Source: Morinoia aosen (lineage: Eukaryota > Arthropoda > Malacostraca > Amphipoda > Talitridae). From it: a stretch of DNA of 64,000 nt. Of this stretch, positions 1-12,460 are shown one piece after another. A model generated the notes under the pieces. The model saw only the letters and a list, made by a program, of their open reading frames with translations. It made no database searches and was not told the DNA's origin. The stretch is taken from positions 57,396,020 through 57,460,019 of the forward strand of contig CM059567.1 in the NCBI GenBank assembly GCA_030386875.1, in the 5' to 3' direction. The position numbers were made by a program, and so were the translations under genes. Every line of letters starts with the position of its first letter. The stretch's first letter is position 1.

Positions 1-956
1 CTCTTGTTCAGCCAGAAATCGGATTTTTTTCTGTTTGGGCCTAGTAAATTGCGTGTGCAATCTACGCGTGCTTCTATTTTCTCGTGTCATGCTTGTATTG
101 TCAATTCGATCAATCATGAGGTTGATCTCCAATCCATTGCCTTGCTAGCGTTTGTTTATATACTGTTAATTTATATACTGTTAAACCACAGACCCAAAAT
201 TGGCTCGTTTATATTCATACATTTTCTTATTTTTATTGCTGGTTACACATTTATTTACTTCCAACTGCTCAGCTCATTTATACCTCGGTTGTTTGTCGTT
301 AAGCATTCCTCCCGAAACATATAGGCAGCGCCTAGAGTTTTTTACTATAGGAAGTCGAAAACTTATCTTCTCGAGTTTTGCAACGTTTTTACGTTTTTAT
401 TCTTTCAATCATGATAGTGTTCAATAAAAAAACTTTCATTGGTGCGGAATTTACTTTGACTGTCGAAAAATCCGGCATGACACATGTTTTAGGGTTCTTT
501 TCATTTTTTTAGTAAAAGTGTCGCCCTTACCTCGAACGGGCATCATTTTAAATAATTCAAACGGATTTCCATTACCTGTCATTTCATGGCAGTGGCCGAC
601 GTATCTTGGATACGAATGCGATATTCCACCTATTTGGTTACTTCATAATTTCATATTTGGTCCATTAATTGAGTACGTGCCCGGTAATACATTCTAAGAT
701 ATTCATGTATCCAAACGCGCATGTTTAGGTATGTAAACGAAGCATTTTTGAAACTGAAGTGTTAAAAAAAGATAAATTTGCGTATTTTGTCTTAAAATTA
801 TGGTGATTTTTCCACTTCGTTGTGTAGTTTTGGATGCATTTCGTGAGAAATGCATGTTTAATTTCATTTTGAAATGTTTTTTTTGTTCAATCATCGTTCT
901 TGCGAGAATTTTTGAACTGACGATTTTTCAACTGCAACTTCAGGTCGCGATGAGCC
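1..956. other. AT-rich sequence, no gene recognised
   Basis: Only short open frames occur here. None has a recognisable domain, and none is supported by splice or start context. I see no transposon ends. The stretch runs directly into the 22-bp array that follows. Confidence 0.5.
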
Positions 957-1617
957 CTCTATTTAAGATGTGTCAAGATTCTATTTAAGGTGTGTCAAGA
1001 TTCTATTTAAGGTGTGTCAAGATTCTATTTAAGATGTGTCAATATTCTATTTAAGGTGTGTCAAGATTCTATTTAAGGTGTGTCAAGATTCTATTTAAGG
1101 TGTGTCAAGAATCTATTCAAGGTGTGTCAAGATTCTATTTAAGGTATGTGAAAATTCTATTTAAGGTGTGTCAAGATTCTATTTAAGGTGTGTCAAGATT
1201 CTATTTAAGGTCTGTCAAGATTCTATTTAAGGTGTGTCAAAAATCAATTCAAGGTGTGTCAAGATTCTATTTAAGGTGTGTGAAAATTCTATTTAAGGTG
1301 TGTCAAGATTCTATTTAAGGTGTGTCAAGATTCTATTTAAGGTGTGTCAAGTTTCTATTTAAGGTCTGTCAAGATTCTATTTAAGGTGTGTCAAGAATCT
1401 ATTTAAGGTGTGTCAAGAATCTATTCAAGGTGTGTCAAAATTCTATTTAAGGTGTGTCAAGATTCTATTTAAGGTGTGTCAAGATTCTATTTAAGGTGTG
1501 TCAAGATTCTATTTAAGGTGTGTCAAGATTCTATTTAAGGTGTGTCAAGATTCTATTTAAGGTGTGTCAAGATTCTATTTAAGGTGTGTCAAGATTCTAT
1601 TTGAGGTGTGTCAAGAA
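957..1617 (+). repeat. 22-bp minisatellite, about 30 copies
   Basis: The unit contains the core CTATTTAAGGTGTGTCAAGA and recurs every 22 bp. Variants are mostly single substitutions, such as AAGATG for AAGGTG, CTATTCAAGG, and GTGAAAATT for GTCAAGATT. The edges are sharp: the left one follows a unique sequence ending in GAGCC and the right one ends at AAGAATTGGGG. Each unit carries a stop codon in some frames, so no long open frame results. Confidence 0.95.
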
Positions 1618-2169
1618 TTGGGGAGTAAAAAATAATTCGTATTCAGGATACGCATAAAATTTACTACTCCAAGAGCAATGCGCTAAAATCCCTCTCCTTT
1701 AATGGAACCACATCGAGATGCTGTACCAAATTGATGAAGTGATGACTCGTGCACCCTTTTTTATTACAAGCTAATGTATGTAGAAATTATTACATAATCC
1801 CTTTCTTTCCCGCACTACAGGTGTGTATGAAAATTTTAGGAGCATAAATTTATGTTTTAATAGAACTACGATATTTTTGGGAGAAGCGAAAGCTACCTTG
1901 CATAATTATTTCTTTAGTTAGTTAGCGTTTCATAAGTTACAATAGGACGATAACGATAAAAGTACCGGAAGCATAGCAGACAATTTGAAAGCTATATTTA
2001 AACGAACTTTGCCGTCGGATGTTCAAAAAAAGAAGAAGTTGACGCTCAGAGAAGAAGTTCTTCCCGGCATGTGGTAGGCGCCCCAGCGGAGCGCCATGCA
2101 ATCTTCTGCATTCAGGTGCGTTCTTTGTGATCTCTTGAGGGGCTTGTGACGTCCTCAAATTGATGTCTT
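1618..2169. other. Unique sequence, no gene recognised
   Basis: Mixed composition with no recognisable coding region. A minus-strand open frame of 73 codons at 1937-2158 has no domain I know and is not annotated as a gene. Confidence 0.45.
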
Positions 2170-2465
2170 ACTTCCCAATTTTGCTGGGGGTATGTGGACC
2201 TAAAATCATTTATTTCCTATCTATTGTTATTTTGTTGTGGACATAGGGACCGAAAATTACTTATTTTCTATCTGTTGCAATTTTGTGTGGATAAGTGGAC
2301 CTAAAACTTTCTATTACTTCGCAATTTTGCTGTGGACGTGTAAAATTGTGTATACCTAAAATTATTTATTTCCTTTCTCTTGAAATTTTGCTGTGGATGT
2401 ATGGACCAAAAAATATTTATTTCCTATCTCTTGCAATTTTACTGCGAATGTACGAGTATGAACCG
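2170..2465 (+). repeat. Degenerate tandem repeat, period about 52 bp, about 6 copies
   Basis: The phrases GGACCTAAAA, TTATTTCCTATCT and CAATTTTGCTGTGGA recur in fixed order, with spacings of about 42 to 62 bp. The copies differ by substitutions and indels, so this is an old or slowly homogenised array. It is separated from the 17-bp array by about 90 bp. Confidence 0.75.
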
Positions 2466-2554
2466 AATATTATCAAACTTGTGCGTTTCACGGAACATAT
2501 TCGGCAAAAAAGTATGTGTAATGAAAGTTATGTTGCAATATCGGAAACCTGAGT

Positions 2555-5500
2555 TGTCTGTGTGTTCAGTGAGGCTGTGTGTGCAGTGAGGCTGTGTGTG
2601 CAGTGAGGCTGTGTGTGCAGTGAGGCTGTGTGTGCAGTGAGGCTGTGTGTGCAGTGATGCTGTGTGTGCAGTGAGGCTGTGTGTTCAGTGAGGCTGTGTG
2701 TGCAGTGAGGCTGTGTGTGCAGTGAGGCTGTGTGTGCAGTGAGGCTGTGTGTGCAGTGAGGCTGTGTGTGCAGTGATGCTGTGTGTGCAGTGAGGCTGTG
2801 TGTGCAGTGATGCTGTGTGTGCAGTGAGGCTGTGTGTGCAGTGATGCTGTGTGTGCAGTGAGGCTGTGTGTGCAGTGAGGCTGTGTGTGCAGTGAGGCTG
2901 TGTGTGCAGTGATTCTGTGTGTGCAGTTAGGCTGTGTGTGCAGTGATGCTGTGTGTGCAGTGAGGCTGTGTGTGCAGTGAGGCTGTGTGTGCAGTGAGGC
3001 TGTGTGTGCAGTGATGCTGTGTGTGCAGTGAGGCTGTGTGTGCAGTGAGGCTGTGTGTGCAGTGAGGCTGTGTGTGCAGTGAGGATGTGTTTGCAGTGAG
3101 GCTGTGTGTGCAGTGAGGCTGTGTGTGCAGTGAGGCTGTGTGTGCAGTGATGCTGTGTGTGCAGTGAGGCTGTGTGTGCAGTGAGGCTGTGTGTGCACTA
3201 AGGCTGTGTGTGCAGTGAGGATGTGTTTGCAGTGAGGCTGTGTGTGCAGTGAGGCTTTGTGTGTAGTGAGGCTGTGTGCAGTGAGGCTGTGTGTGCAGTG
3301 ATGCTGAGTGTGCAATGAGGTTGTGTGTGCAGTGAGGCTGTGTGTGCACTAAGGCTGTGTGTGCAGTGAGGATGTGTTTGCAGTGAGGCTGTGTGTGCAG
3401 TGAGGCTGTGTGTGCAGTGAGGCTGTGTGTGTAGTGAGGCTGTGTGCAGTGAGACTGTGTGTGCAGTGATGCTGTGTGTGCTGTGATGCTGTGTGTGCAG
3501 TGATGCTGTGTGTGCAGTGATGCTGTGTGTGCAGTGAGGCTGTGTGTGCAGTGAGGCTGTGTGTGTAGTGAAACTGTGTGTGCAGTGATGCTGTGTGTGC
3601 AGTGAGGCTGTGTGTGCAGTGAGGCTGTGTGTGCAGTGAGGCTGTGTGTGCAGTGAGGATGTGTTTGCAGTGAGGCTGTGTGTGCAGTGAGGATGTGTTT
3701 GCAGTGAGGCTGTGTGTGCAGTGAGGCTTTGTGTGTAGTGAGGCTGTGTGCAGTGAGGCTGTGTGTGCAGTGATGCTGTGTGTGCAATGAGGCTGTGTGT
3801 GCAGTGAGGCTGTGTGTGCACTAAGGCTGTGTGTGCAGTGAGGATGTGTTTGCAGTGAGGCTGTGTGTGCAGTGAGGCTGTGTGTGCAGTGAGGCTGTGT
3901 GTGTAGTGAGGCTGTGTGCAGTGAGGCTGTGTGTGCAGTGATGCTGTGTGTGCTGTGATGCTGTGTGTGCAGTGATGCTGTGTGTGCAGTGATGCTGTGT
4001 ATGCAGTGATGCTGTGTGTGCAGTGATGCTATGTTTGCAGTGATGCTGTGTGTGTAGTGAGGCTGTGTGCAGTGAGGCTGTGTGTGCAGTGATGCTGAGT
4101 GTGCAATGAGGTTGTGTGTGCAGTGAGGCTGTGTGTGCACTAAGGCTGTGTGTGCAGTGAGGATGTGTTTGCAGTGAGGCTGTGTGTGCAGTGAGGCTGT
4201 GTGTGCAGTGAGGCTGTGTGTGTAGTGAGGCTGTGTGCAGTGAGACTGTGTGTGCAGTGATGCTGTGTGTGCTGTGATGCTGTGTGTGCAGTGATGCTGT
4301 GTGTGCAGTGATGCTGTGTGTGCAGTGAGGCTGTGTGTGCAGTGAGGCTGTGTGTGTAGTGAAACTGTGTGTGCAGTGATGCTGTGTGTGCAGTGAGGCT
4401 GTGTGTGCAGTGAGGCTGTGTGTGCAGTGAGGCTGTGTGTGCAGTGAGGATGTGTTTGCAGTGAGGCTGTGTGTGCAGTGAGGCTGTGTGTGCAGTGAGG
4501 ATGTGTTTGCAGTGAGGCTGTGTGTGCAGTGAGGCTTTGTGTGTAGTGAGGCTGTGTGCAGTGAGGCTGTGTGTGCAGTGATGCTGTGTGTGCAATGAGG
4601 CTGTGTGTGCAGTGAGGCTGTGTGTGCACTAAGGCTGTGTGTGCAGTGAGGATGTGTTTGCAGTGAGGCTGTGTGTGCAGTGAGGCTGTGTGTGCAGTGA
4701 GGCTGTGTGTGTAGTGAGGCTGTGTGCAGTGAGGCTGTGTGTGCAGTGATGCTGTGTGTGCTGTGATGCTGTGTGTGCAGTGATGCTGTGTGTGCAGTGA
4801 TGCTGTGTATGCAGTGATGCTGTGTGTGCAGTGATGCTATGTTTGCAGTGATGCTGTGTGTGCAGTGATGCTGTGTGTGCAGTGATGCTGTGTGTGCAGT
4901 GAGGCTGTGTGTGCAGTGAGGCTGTGTGTGTAGTAAGGCTGGGTGCAGTGAGGCTGTGTGTGCAGTGAGGCTGTGTGTGCAGTGAGGCTGTGTGTGCAGT
5001 GAGGCTGTGTGTGCAGTGATGCTGTGTGTGCAGTGATGCTGTGTGTGCAGTGATGCTGTGTGTGCAGTGAGGCTGTGTGTGCAGTGATGCTGTGTGTGCA
5101 GTGATGCTGTGTGTGCAGTGATGCTGTGTGTGCAGTGAGGCTGTGTGTGCAGTTAGGATTTGTGTGTAGTGAGGCTGTGTGCAGTGAGGCTGTGTGTGCA
5201 GTGATGCTGTGTGTGCAGTGATGCTGTGTGTGCAGTGATGCTGTGTGTGCAGTGATGCTGTGTATGCAGTGATGCTGTGTGTGCAGTGATGCTATGTGTG
5301 CAGTGATGCTGTGTGTGCAGTGATGCTGTGTGTGCAGTGATGCTGTGTGTGCAGTGAGGCTGTGTGTGCAGTGAGGCTGTGTGTGTAGTAAGGCTGTGTG
5401 CAGTGAGGCTGTGTGTGCAGTGAGGCTGTGTGTGCAGTGAGGCTGTGTGTGCAGTGAGGCTGTGTGTGCAGTGATGCTGTGTGTGCAGTGATGCTGTGTG

Positions 5501-6669
5501 TGCAGTGATGCTGTGTGTGCAGTGAGGCTGTGTGTGCAGTGATGCTGTGTGTGCAGTGATGCTGTGTGTGCAGTGATGCTGTGTGTGCAGTGAGGCTGTG
5601 TGTGCAGTGATGCTGTGTGTGCAGTGATGCTGTGTGTGCAGTGATGCTGTGTGTGCAGTGATGCTGTATGTGCAGTGATGCTGTGTGTGCAGTGAGGCTG
5701 TGTGTGCAGTGATGCTGTGTGTGCAGTGATGTTGTGTGTGCAGTTATGCTGTGTGTGCAGTGATGCTGTGTGTGCAGTGAGGCTGTGTGTGCAGTGAGGC
5801 TGTGTGTGTAGCAAGGCTGTGTGCAATGAGGCTGTGTGTGCAGTGAGGCTGTGTGTGCAGTGATGCTGAGTGTGCAGTGATGCTGTGTGTGCAGTGATGC
5901 TGTGTGTGCAGTGAGGCTGTGTGTGCAGTGATGCTGTGTGTGCAGTGATGCTGTGTGTGCAGTGAGGCTGTGTGTGCAGTGATGCTGTGTGTGCAGTGAT
6001 GCTGTGTGTGCAGTGATGCTGTGTGTGCAGTGATGCTGTGTGTGCAGTGAGGCTGTGTGTGCAGTGATGCTGTGTGTGCAGTGAGGCTGTATGTGCAGTG
6101 AGGCTGTGTGTGCAGTGATGCTGAGTGTGCAGTGAGGCTGTGTGTGCAGTGAGGCTGTGTGTGTAGTAAGGCTGTGTGCAGTGAGGCTGTGTGTGCAGTG
6201 AGGCTGTGTGTGCAGTGATGCTGTGTATGCAGTGATGCTGTGTGTGCAGTGAGGCTGTGTGTGCAGTGAGGCTGTGTGTGCAGTGAGGCTGTGTGTGCAG
6301 TGAGGCTGTGTGTGCAGTGAGGCTGTGTGTGCAGTGAGGCTGTGTGTGCAGTGAGGCTGTGTGTGCAGTGAGGCTGTGTGTGCAGTGAGGCTGTGTGTGC
6401 AGTGAGGCTGTGTGTGCAGTGAGGCTGTGTGTGTGCAGTGAGGCTGTGTGTGTAGTAAGGCTGTGTGCAGTGAGGCTGTGTGTGCAGTGAGGCTGTGTGT
6501 GCAGTGAGGCTGTGTGTGCAGTGAGGCTGTGTGTGCAGTGAGGCTGTGTGTGCAGTGAGGCTGTGTGTGCAGTGAGGCTGTGTGTGCAGTGAGGCTGTGT
6601 GTGCAGTGAGGCTGTGTGTGCAGTGAGGCTGTGTGTGCAGTGAGGCTGTGTGTGCAGTGAGGCTGTGTG
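2555..6669 (+). repeat. 17-bp minisatellite, about 240 copies, with higher-order repeats
   Basis: The unit is GAGGCTGTGTGTGCAGT. The main variants are GATGCTG, GAGGATGTGTTTG, GTGTAGTGA, and copies shortened by 2 bp. Because 17 is not a multiple of 3 and the unit has no stop codon on the minus strand, three minus-strand frames stay open for hundreds of codons. They encode a repetitive HTQPHCTHSLTAHTASL pattern, which is an array artefact rather than a gene. A variant block near 3347 recurs near 4138 (offset 791), and one near 3819 recurs near 4627 (offset 808), showing a second-order repeat of about 0.8 kb. The 286 bp after the array (6670-6955) is unremarkable. Confidence 0.95.
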
Positions 6670-6989
6670 CATCGAGAGTATCCCCAAAAATGTACTCATT
6701 CCTTGGTTCACAATTACTCGTATATTCGTCATTTCAGTTTCCGATGCGTGTTTTCTTTTTTGGCATTTAATTTTCTTAAGTTTATGTTTATTTTCTTCGA
6801 TTGAAATCGATAAATTTCTATTCATGCCGTTAAACACTTTCCTCAAAAAAATACAGGAGCACTGTTCAGTCAAAGAGTGAGCACTTTTTTTTCGAAACAC
6901 CCAGCACTTGTTGTGTGTTGTTGGTGACCATTTCTTTGTTTTGAGGCGGTGTGGACCTCTGTCACTTGCCTGGTCAGTTAATCACTTCA

Positions 6990-8210
6990 ATGTTGAGAAA
7001 TATGTTAAATATTTCAACAAAATGTACCAGGTTTAGGACTGCTATGTTAGGAAATATGCCAAATATACCAACGAAATGTACCAGGCTTTGGACTGTTATG
7101 TTGGGAAATATGCCAAATATATCAACAAAATGTACCAGGTTTAGGACTGCTATGTTGGGAAATATGCCAAATATACCAACAAAATGTACCAGGTTTAGGA
7201 CTGCTATGTTGGGATATATGCCAAATATACCAACGAAATGTACCAGGTTTAGGACTGCTATGTTGGGAAGTATGCCAAATATACCAACAAAATGTACCAG
7301 GTTTAGGACTGCTATGTTGGGATATATGCCAAATATACCAACGAAATGTACCAGGTTTAGGACTGCTATGTTGGGATATATGCCAAATATACCAACAAAA
7401 TGTACCAGGTTTAGGACTGCTATGTTGGGATATATGCCAAATATACCAACGAAATGTACCAGGTTTAGGACTGCTATGTTGGGAAACATGCCAAATATAC
7501 CAACAAAATGTACCAGGTTTAGGACTGCTATGTTGGGAAATATGCCAAATATACCAACGAAATGTACCAGGTTTAGGACTGCTATGTTGGGAAATATGCC
7601 AAATATACCAACGAAATGTACCAGGTTTAGGACTGCTATGTTGGGAAATATGCCAAATATACCAACAAAATGTACCAGGTTTAGGACTGCTATGTTGGGG
7701 TATATGCCAAATATACCAACAAAATGTACCAGGTTTAGGACTGCTATGTTGGGAAACATGCCAAATATACCAACAAAATGTACCAGGTTTAGGACTGCTA
7801 TGTTAGGATATATGCCAAATATACCAACGAAATGTACCAGGTTTAGGACTGCTATGTTGGGAAATATGCCAAATATACCAACGAAATGTACCAGGTTTAA
7901 GACTTCTATGATGAGAAATATACCCAATATGACAACGAAATGTACCAGGTTTAAGACTGCTATGTTGGGAAATATCCCAAACATACCAATGAAATATACC
8001 AGGTTTTGGACTTCTATGTTGAGAAATATACCAAATATGACAACGAAATATACTAGGTTTAGGACTTCTATATTGAGAAATATTCCAAAGAAATTTACGA
8101 TATTTAGGACATTTTTGTTGAAAAATATTCTAAATAAATATGTTAAATTTAGGAATTCTGTGTTGAAGAATATGCCAAAGAAATATACCAAGTTCGGACT
8201 TTTATGGGAA
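6990..8210 (+). repeat. 54-bp tandem array, decaying to shorter units on the right
   Basis: Units contain CCAAATATACCAAC, AAATGTACCAGGTTTAGG and ACTGCTATGTTGGGA, with a period of 54 bp. From about 7900 the units diverge and shorten, in steps that keep the forward frame open. The forward frame encodes an 18-residue repeat (MPNIPTKCTRFRTAMLGN) for 440 codons from 6951, and the reverse frame is open for about 405 codons. With a period divisible by 3, one stop-free unit suffices to produce both. No signal peptide, domain or non-repeat coding region flanks it, so I call it a repeat and not a gene. Confidence 0.9.
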
Positions 8211-8435
8211 AAAATATACTCAAATCTAGTTCTCGTAATGCATTATAGGTGTCCACTTTTTAAGGTGAACTGATTTTCTTTCTCATTTGTTTGCTGACCG
8301 CGGTATAACGATAGTTCACGACAAGCCCCTGCTTGATTGCCCCTCACGAAAATCAAAATAGAAGAAAAAACCTCTCGGATTCTTTACCAGATTGCTCAAG
8401 GCTGGAAGTTTGAGAAGCTTTTGCATGTAAAGCAA

Positions 8436-9182
8436 TACTTGGGTCGGGAAAAATTAATCTTGGTATTATGAAATTTTTGGGGTCGGGTATAAATTAATCT
8501 TGGTATTATTAAATTTTTTTGGGTCGGGAATAAATTAATCTTGTTATTATTAAATTTTTGGGGTCGGGAAAAAATTATTCTTGGTATTATTAATTTGTTG
8601 GGGTCGGGAAAAAATTAATCTTGGTATTGTTAATTTTTTGGGGTCGGGAAAAAATTAATCTTGTTATTATTAAATTTTTGGGGTCGGGAAAAAATTAATT
8701 TTGGTATTGTTAGTTTTTTGGGGTCGGGAAAAAATTAATCTTGTTATTATTAAATTTTTGGGGTCGGGAAAAAATTAATCTTGGTATTGTTAATTTTTTG
8801 GGGTCGGGAAAAAATTAATCTTGTTATTATTAAATTTTTGGGGTCGGGAAAAAATTAATCTTGGTATTGTTAATTTTTTGGGGTCGGGAAAAAATTAATC
8901 TTGTTATTATTAAATTTTTGGGGTCGGGAAAAAATTAATCTTGTTATTATTAAATTTTTGGGGTCGGGAAAAAATTAATCTTGGTATTATTAAATTTTTG
9001 GGGTCGGGAAAAAATTCATCTTGTTATTATTAAATTTTTGGGGTCGGGAAAAAATTAATCTTGGTATTGTTAGTTTTTTGGGGTCGGGAAAAAATTAATC
9101 TTGTTATTATTAAATTTTTGGGGTCGGGAAAAATTTAATCTTGGTATTATTAATTTTTTGGGGTCGGGAAAAAATTAATTTG
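8436..9182 (+). repeat. 40-bp tandem array, about 19 copies
   Basis: The unit has a GC-containing core GGGGTCGGGAAAAAATTAAT followed by an AT-rich half. The AT half alternates between two forms (TTGTTATTATTAAA and TTGGTATTGTTAAT), so part of the array behaves as an 80-bp dimer. It is separated from the 54-bp array by about 225 bp of unremarkable sequence. Confidence 0.93.
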
Positions 9183-9249
9183 GTGTATTATTTCACTTGT
9201 TACTAAAGTGGCTGGCGCTTGAGAAAACGTGCTAATTTTTATTCTTGTT

Positions 9250-9478
9250 TGCATTCTCTGAACATTAGTTGTATGTGTGTGCTTGTGTGTGTTTGTATGT
9301 GATGTGTTTGTGTGTGTGAGCATGAGTCAGTATGAGTGTGATTGTGTGTGTTTGCGTGTGATGTGCTTATGTATGTGTGTGTTTATGCATATGTGAGTGT
9401 GATGTTTTTGTGTGGTGTGATGTGTGAGTGTTTTTGTGTGTGTGTTAGTGTGTGCGTGTTTGTGTGTGTGTGTGTGAA
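9250..9478 (+). repeat. TG-rich simple repeat tract
   Basis: Imperfect (TG)n with interspersed TTTGTGTG, GTGATGTG and GTGAGTG. It is a degenerate microsatellite region of alternating purine and pyrimidine. Confidence 0.9.
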
Positions 9479-9798
9479 GAAATGTTATATTTGGAGACTT
9501 TGCATCTTCCCAACTTGAGGATCAGAGTTTCAAACAATTTGCTATCACTGCCATGCAGCAGTAGCGTAAACTCGACAACATGAACTTACGCTGCCAACCG
9601 TGCCGCTACGACGACGTACATTGCTTGCAACAGCCGGGTATGCCCCGGGTATGGAGCAAGCTGCGCTATGGAACTGTGTTCTTCTAGTCTACAAATCTAA
9701 AAATTTGTAAAAAAAGCAGAGAAAAATGGATTCGAAAAAGGGTAAAATATAGTGAAAAAGAAAAAAACAAAAAATAGGGAAAAATAGAATGGAAATTT
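9479..9798. other. Unique spacer between TG tract and LINE 3' end
   Basis: No gene seen. It contains a GC-richer stretch (9555-9680) and an A-rich stretch (9700-9780) that borders the LINE tail. Confidence 0.45.
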
Positions 9799-9879
9799 AA
9801 TACGTACATACATACATACATATACCGGGCTTGTCCTCCCTATGGGAGGATAGATGACAGCAGGCCACAATCACCACAC

Positions 9880-11946
9880 TTAGTCACTAGGAGGCGAGAG
9901 AGGCAGCACTGGCCGCACCTGAACTGCCAGGATCAGCAGCAGCCCAGCACAACCACCTTCCACAGTCAGGCCCGACAGCCACAGCTGGTTTACCCCGACC
10001 GCTTCATTGAGTGCAGCCCCTCCCCCCGCACATGACAGGTCAACCCCATCACACGCGGGCAGCTTCCAGTAACGCGTCAAAAATAAAATTACCTCCTTAT
10101 ACACTGCCCCCCACTCACTTCTGTCCGCAGCCATCCCTCTCGCCACGTCCACAGTCAGACCCCTCCCATACAAAGCACGTCGCACCCCATCCATCCAACT
10201 CATCCGTGGTCTACCTCGCGCTCGAAGACCACTCACTTCCGACATATATATCTTTTTCACCAGCCGATCAACATTCATTCTTTCTGCATGCCCAAACCAT
10301 CCAAGCACTCTTTCATCCACTCGCCTGCTCAACTTTTTGATAACACCCGTCTGCTCCCTAACCAACTCATTCCTGATCCTATCTCTTCTAGTTACTCCAT
10401 ACATGCTCCTCAAACACTTCATCTCGAACACATCCAACTTCCTCCTCTCAGCTGCTCTCAACCCCCAGGACTCTGCTCCATACAACAAAACTGGCACAAT
10501 CAAACTTTCATACAGTCCCCTCTTAGCATTCATACTCAAACTCCTGCATTCAAAAACTTTCCTCATTGCACCCAATGTCTTACAACCTTCTCTCACTCGA
10601 TGCTTCACTTCTACTTCCATACTATCCTTAATAGTCACATCCGACCCGAGGTACCTAAAATGCTCTACCTCCTCTACAACTTCCCCATTCAACCTCACAT
10701 CCAAAGTTCCAAACACTCCACCTCTTGAACATCTCATCACCTTACTTTTATTCACATTTACCCTCAATTTCCGCCTTTCGCACACTCTACCAAACTCTGC
10801 AACCAGTCTCCTCAGTTTTTCCTCTGAATCAGCCACAAGCGTTGTATCATCTGCAAACAACAGCTGACACACTTCCCAATACATACCATTTCGTCCCACC
10901 AACTGCGCACCTTTTCCCAACACTCTGGCATTCACTTCGCTCACCACACCATCCATAAACAAATTAAACAACCACGGCGACATCACACATCCCTGTCTCA
11001 CACCTGTCACAACTGGGAACCATTCACTCACCTCATTCCCTACTCTCACACATGCTCTGCTATCAATGTAGAAACTCTTGATCGCATTCAACAGTCTCCC
11101 ACCCACTCCATACAAACTTACCACTTGCCATAGAGCCTCGCGATCCACTCTGTCATACGCCATCTCTAGATCCATAAATGCCCAATATACATCCTTTCCC
11201 TTTAATAAGTATTTTTCATTCACCTGCCTCACAGCAAACATTTGATCCACACAACCTCTACCACACCTAAAACCCCACTGTTCTTCAGCAAGCACACGAT
11301 CCGTCAACACTCTCACTCTTCCAATTAACACTCTTCCATACAGCTTCCCAACGACACTCAGTAGACTTATACCCCTAGAATTACTGCACTCATACCTGTC
11401 ACCTTTCCCCTTGTACAACGGAACTACGCACGCGCTACTCCAATCAACCGGCACTTTACTAGCCTCGAAACACACATTTAATAAACGCACCAACCATTCT
11501 ATAACCACATTTCATCCTTTCTTTAGACATTCAGCTGTGCAGCCATCCAAACCTGGAGCTTTCCCATTTTTCATTTCATCCAACGCACATCTCACCTCTG
11601 CACTTCTTATTCGACTTCTATTCACTTCACCAAACACAGGCATTCTAACATCACTTCCAACAGCTACTACTCTCGCAATCCTATCATCCCTCACATTCAG
11701 CAGTTCCTCAAAATACTCCGCCCATCTCTTTCTCACATCACAACTCTCCACTAGCAGCCTACCATTTGTATCCTTCACTCTTGCCTCATTCTCCACCTGA
11801 CCCTTCCCAATTCTCTTCACTTCCTTCCAGAAAACCTTCCTTCTCTCCATGAAATCCCCTCCCAACTTCCTCCCCCATTTCTCATCCGCCGATCTCTTCG
11901 CTCTCCTTACCATTCTTTGTACCTCTTTCTTCCTCTCCTTATACTC
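9880..11946 (-). pseudogene. LINE reverse transcriptase, broken by an in-frame stop
   Basis: The upstream section includes DEMKNGKAPGLDGCTAECLKKG, the usual entry to a LINE reverse transcriptase. It is followed by a TGA codon at about 11512-11514, after which the same frame continues for 542 codons. Residues numbered from the methionine at 11508: VVPLYKGKGD 28-37, SRGISLLSVVGKLYGRVL 44-61, FMDLEMAYD 111-119 (first catalytic aspartate), VRQGCVMSPWLFNLF 170-184, FADD 218-221 (the xxDD active site), YLGSDV 286-291, LLYGAESWGLR 341-351, LGWFGHAERM 402-411 and GRPRMSWMDGVRR 432-444. The polymerase motifs are intact but the gene as a whole is not. Confidence 0.93.
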
Positions 11947-12460
11947 TTAAAATTTTGCTGGTTGCCTCGTTGCAGCCACCTTTCGAACGCCCCCCGCTTT
12001 CTTTTCACAGCCGCTCCTACTTCTCCGTTCCACCATTCACTCTCCTTTCTAATCCCCCCTCCAACCTTCCTTACCCCACACACTTCCCTTGCACATTTTT
12101 CCACCGCATCTTTAAACAACTTCCATTCCCCTTCCACTCCACCCACCTCACTTTCATTCACCCTCCCATACTCCACTTTCATCTTCTTCTGATACTCGCA
12201 CTCACGCTCAGAATCATGTAACTTGCTTACATTTAACACCTCCCTTCCACTCCTCCTTTTTACACCTCCCCACATTCCACTGACTCTCAGCTTTCCTTCC
12301 ACCAAAAAATGATCCGAAATCCCATTCATCTCACCACGGAACACATGCACAGCGAGCAAACGACCCATCACTCCCCTGCTAACCAAAATATAATCCATCA
12401 ATGCTCTCTCCTCAATCACACCTCCATTCGTCCTCACATATGTATACTTGTTTATACTTT
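11947..12460 (-). pseudogene. LINE endonuclease C-terminal part and linker
   Basis: The frame contains RTNGGVIEERALMDYILVS and then ISDHFLVEGKLRV. The SDH triplet is the late conserved catalytic motif of APE-like endonucleases. A charged linker rich in E, K and R follows. Near 11945 the frame shifts by one base. The sequence after the shift (EYKERKKEVQRMVRRAKRS) continues the same protein. This segment can only be a product of the broken LINE. Confidence 0.85.

Noticed and set aside
1-427. Short forward frames at the left edge
   Set aside because: Overlapping frames without domain or homology cues; AT-rich composition alone can explain the hydrophobic residues.
2566-6900. Long minus-strand frames rich in His, Thr and Ser, up to 687 codons
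   Set aside because: They are produced by the 17-bp repeat, which lacks stops on that strand; three frames give the same pattern and no domain is present.
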